Assembly (NCBI GenBank): GCA_002687025.1
Contig: NYZG01000099.1
Location: 1-7,316 of the forward strand
Direction: 5' to 3'
From: Candidatus Poribacteria bacterium
Lineage (GTDB): Bacteria; Poribacteria; WGA-4E; GCA-2687025
Length of the DNA: 7,316 nucleotides
Both the position numbers and the translations under genes were made by a program. The notes beneath the pieces were generated by a model that saw only the letters and a list, made by a program, of their open reading frames with translations, made no database searches and had not been told where the DNA came from. Below are positions 5,580 to 7,316 of this stretch, one piece after another; within the stretch, counting starts at the first letter, position 1, and every line of letters begins with the position of its first letter.

Positions 5580-6716
5580 ATGGCTCGATGGATTTGCGTT
5601 GTGATGATGTGCGGTTGCGGTCTGGCCGTGGCGGCAGACGCGGCGGACGGCACGCATGAGGACGGAGTGGCCGCGAGAAAGAGACTGGCGGATTGGGCGC
5701 CACCGGGAACGGACGACTACGAGAGCAGCTACGCGCGTGGACTAGAGATCGTCCTGAACTACCTTGGCGACGAGGTCGATTACGACACGATAATGGGCGA
5801 TTCGGGGCAGGCGTTCATCGTCCAGGGCGAGGTGAACAGCGTGAATACCCTCGACGGCGCGGTGAACATCGGCTGGTGGCCCCTCGAGCCGATGGGCATC
5901 AATATTCGGCTGAACTTCCTGGAGAAGACCGTCGGACGAGAACTCCGCGAGGTAATCCCCTCGTACGATGCCAACGGCGGCGGCGCCTACTACGACGACC
6001 CTGTCAGCTTCTACGAGCGCTGGTTCGAGCCGATGGTGACATCATCCCTCGCGGAAGGAAGGCCGTGCATCGTGCAGGTAAGCCTCTGGTTTGTCGTCAC
6101 GGCGGTCGATGAGCGCGAGCCGCCGTTCGTCGGCAATTGGGCGTGGAAGGTGGAGACGCAGACGACGCACATGGAACCAGAAGACGGCTATCCGCAGAAG
6201 ATGCTCGCGCCGGGCGAGCCCGTGCCCAAGATCAGTCGCGCAGAGGCGGACCGGGAAGGGCTTCGGTACGCCGTGGCGCTGCACCGGGACGAAGTGCTGG
6301 GCGAGCGAACGGGCGATCGCGGCGCCCATCCGCTGCGCCATCCGTGCTACGGAAGGAACTGGCGCACGGGCGTCGAAGCATACGGAGCCTGGATGGATGC
6401 CCTGCGCGATACGCGGCGTCCGGGACAGGCGCAATGGCACAGCAACGCCGTCTTCCAGCTTCGCCTGAACCGGGCGGCAGCGATTCGCTACCTCAACGCG
6501 ATGCGGGAGCGGCGTCCACACACCGCGGGGCATCTCGGCGACGCAGCCCGGCTGTATGAGGAGGTGGTGGCGACGCTGCAAAGCGCGGACACAAGCGGGG
6601 AGGCGCTGTCTTCTGCGGAGGGGCGCGGCGCGATGATCGCCGCGATCGAGGAGATCGTCGACCTCGAAAGCCGCGCGGCGGACGCGCTGGAGATGGCGGC
6701 CGACACGCTCGACTGA
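5580..6716 (+). CDS. exported protein resembling C39-like/BtrH-like proteins, catalytic cysteine not found
   Basis: The 378-residue protein starts at an ATG seven bases after AAAGG (5568-5572). It begins with a signal peptide: MAR, hydrophobic WICVVMMCGCGLAVA (4-18) and a likely cut after AVA or ADA (18-21). A strict lipobox is absent. The segment YESSYARGLEIVLNYLGDEVDYDTIMGDSGQAF (47-79) resembles the first helix of C39-like/BtrH-like proteins, where a Cys usually precedes the VLxYLG helix and a G-x-(S/T)-G-x-AF motif follows. Here the Cys position is occupied by the YARG stretch. SSLAEGRPCIVQVSLWFVVTAVDE (155-178) fits their central sheet, and a helical C-terminal part (about 223-375, including EAYGAW 266-271, NRAAAIRYL and LGDAARLYEEV) fits the helical region seen after this domain. 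The family call is from recalled pattern only. The function is unknown; loss of the Cys argues against peptidase or acyl-transfer activity. It is followed after 35 bases by a GFA-type gene. Confidence 0.7.
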   Translation: MARWICVVMMCGCGLAVAADAADGTHEDGVAARKRLADWAPPGTDDYESSYARGLEIVLNYLGDEVDYDTIMGDSGQAFIVQGEVNSVNTLDGAVNIGWWPLEPMGINIRLNFLEKTVGRELREVIPSYDANGGGAYYDDPVSFYERWFEPMVTSSLAEGRPCIVQVSLWFVVTAVDEREPPFVGNWAWKVETQTTHMEPEDGYPQKMLAPGEPVPKISRAEADREGLRYAVALHRDEVLGERTGDRGAHPLRHPCYGRNWRTGVEAYGAWMDALRDTRRPGQAQWHSNAVFQLRLNRAAAIRYLNAMRERRPHTAGHLGDAARLYEEVVATLQSADTSGEALSSAEGRGAMIAAIEEIVDLESRAADALEMAADTLD

Positions 6717-6751
6717 CTTCCATCAGCACGCACGCAGGGAAAGGCACGAAA

Positions 6752-7129
6752 ATGGCGAAGACGGTCGAAGGCGGCTGCGTCTGCGGAGACGTACGGTACA
6801 GCCTGGATAACGACGAAATCGCAGGTGGCGGTATGTGCTACTGCGCGAACTGCCGCGTGGCGCATGCAGCCCCAGGCTCCGCGTGGATATCGGTTCCCGC
6901 CAACGGCGTGACGTTCACGAGCGGCGAACCCGCGATCTATGCGTACACCCGCGAAGATGGCAGGGCCGCCCAGCGCGGCTTCTGCGGAAACTGTGGCTCG
7001 CAGCTTACGTACTACGCCCTGGGCGACCCACGCACGGACATCACGACCTGCACCCTCGACGACCCGGAGGCGTTCCCACCCAGAGGCAGCACCTGGGAGG
7101 AGGAGAAGCTCTCCTGGACCGGCGCCTGA
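6752..7129 (+). CDS. GFA-family zinc protein (Gfa/CENP-V-like, glutathione-dependent formaldehyde-activating fold)
   Basis: The 125-residue protein has all seven cysteines of the family: GGCVCGDVRY (7-16; Cys9, Cys11), CYCANC (29-34; Cys29, Cys31, Cys34) and FCGNCGS (77-83; Cys78, Cys81). In Paracoccus Gfa, the first and last pairs hold a structural zinc and the middle C-x-C-x-x-C a catalytic zinc. Gfa was named for promoting addition of formaldehyde to glutathione, a role later questioned, and most homologues have no proven substrate. The length is typical and the protein appears complete, ending in the usual LSW segment. ATG 6752 follows AAAGG (6740-6744) by seven bases. It lies 35 bases after the exported-protein gene with no terminator between, so co-transcription is likely, though a shared function is not evident since one product is exported and the other cytosolic. 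Confidence 0.92.
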   Translation: MAKTVEGGCVCGDVRYSLDNDEIAGGGMCYCANCRVAHAAPGSAWISVPANGVTFTSGEPAIYAYTREDGRAAQRGFCGNCGSQLTYYALGDPRTDITTCTLDDPEAFPPRGSTWEEEKLSWTGA

Positions 7130-7316
7130 GGTTGGACGGCGCGACTGCCTGAGGATTGGCGCCGATTCCACGCTCCTTGCGAGCGCCGCGCGCCGATCCG
7201 ACGGCATCTTCGCGTAGGCCGTCAGCCGATACTGTCGGAGGTAGCCTCAGAAGGTGTGTAAGTAGGAAACGGCGGCGTAGACTTCCCGGACCTAAGAACC
7301 GCCGGGCAGAAGACCC
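7130..7316. other. right-edge region without a supported gene
   Basis: No + strand frame stays open usefully. On the - strand a frame enters from the right edge and stops at 7222-7224 after about 31 codons. Its sequence is Ser/Thr/Pro-rich with no motif, and could be the tail of a convergent gene or nothing. On the + strand, CGGCGG (7270-7275) pairs with CCGCCG (7299-7304), and CCCGG (7285-7289) with CCGGG (7302-7306); these are alternatives sharing bases. I do not recognise a structured RNA family. Confidence 0.3.
7200..7223 (+). repeat. inverted repeat downstream of the GFA gene
   Basis: GACGGC (7200-7205) and GCCGTC (7218-7223) pair over a 12-base loop, about 70 bases after the GFA stop. 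No T-tract follows, so it is at most a weak transcript-end structure. Confidence 0.25.

Noticed and set aside
5604..5621. Lipoprotein signal in the exported protein (Cys11 or Cys13)
   Set aside because: The residues before either Cys (VMM, MCG) do not fit the L-A/S-G/A-C lipobox; a type I signal peptide fits better.
6488..7207. 240-codon - strand open frame under the GFA gene
   Set aside because: It is the antisense of two well-supported genes, has an Arg/Ser/Ala-rich composition and no recognisable domain; high GC leaves antisense frames open.
1..7316. CRISPR array, transposon, phage, toxin-antitoxin or defence system
   Set aside because: No spaced direct-repeat array, transposase, integrase or defence-gene motif was seen; the content is metabolic and hypothetical genes.

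Overview
The window is a GC-rich stretch (roughly two thirds G+C by eye) with every recognisable gene on the + strand and fairly roomy intergenic gaps (35 to 308 bases). The genes encode two GNAT-type acetyltransferases, an aldo/keto reductase-like protein, an Ldh2-type dehydrogenase, a Gfo/Idh/MocA oxidoreductase, an exported protein of uncertain family and a GFA-type zinc protein. This mixture of diverged oxidoreductases and GNATs resembles genomes of uncultured, metabolically versatile bacteria such as Poribacteria, Latescibacteria or Planctomycetes relatives. That placement is a low-confidence impression from gene style; no rRNA, tRNA or marker gene is present to fix it.

Layout. 1-139: a leader or broken upstream coding stretch with two strong hairpins. 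140-535: C-terminal half of a GNAT acetyltransferase, apparently cut off from its N-terminal part. 714-1667: aldo/keto reductase-fold protein that has lost three of the four catalytic residues. 1878-2858: Ldh2/MDH-type NAD(P)-dependent dehydrogenase, shortened in the middle. 3015-4019: tandem-domain GNAT protein with two acetyl-CoA loops. 4020-4327: a 308-base gap with a good extended -10 promoter at its 3' end. 4328-5380: Gfo/Idh/MocA oxidoreductase. 5381-5579: structured leader. 5580-6716: exported protein resembling C39-like/BtrH-like proteins but without their usual cysteine. 6752-7129: small GFA-type zinc protein with all seven family cysteines, only 35 bases downstream and probably co-transcribed with it. 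7130-7316: no supported gene.

How the genes fit together. The Ldh2-type and MocA-type proteins would, if active, oxidise hydroxy acids, sugars or polyols with NAD(P). The AKR-like protein is unlikely to be a normal reductase. Gap sizes, and a separate Shine-Dalgarno site for every gene from 714 onward, suggest mostly independent transcription rather than one operon. I see no defence system, mobile element, CRISPR array or toxin-antitoxin pair. The most unusual content is three proteins that keep a well-known fold while losing or shortening the catalytic parts (AKR at 714, Ldh2 at 1878, C39-like at 5580).
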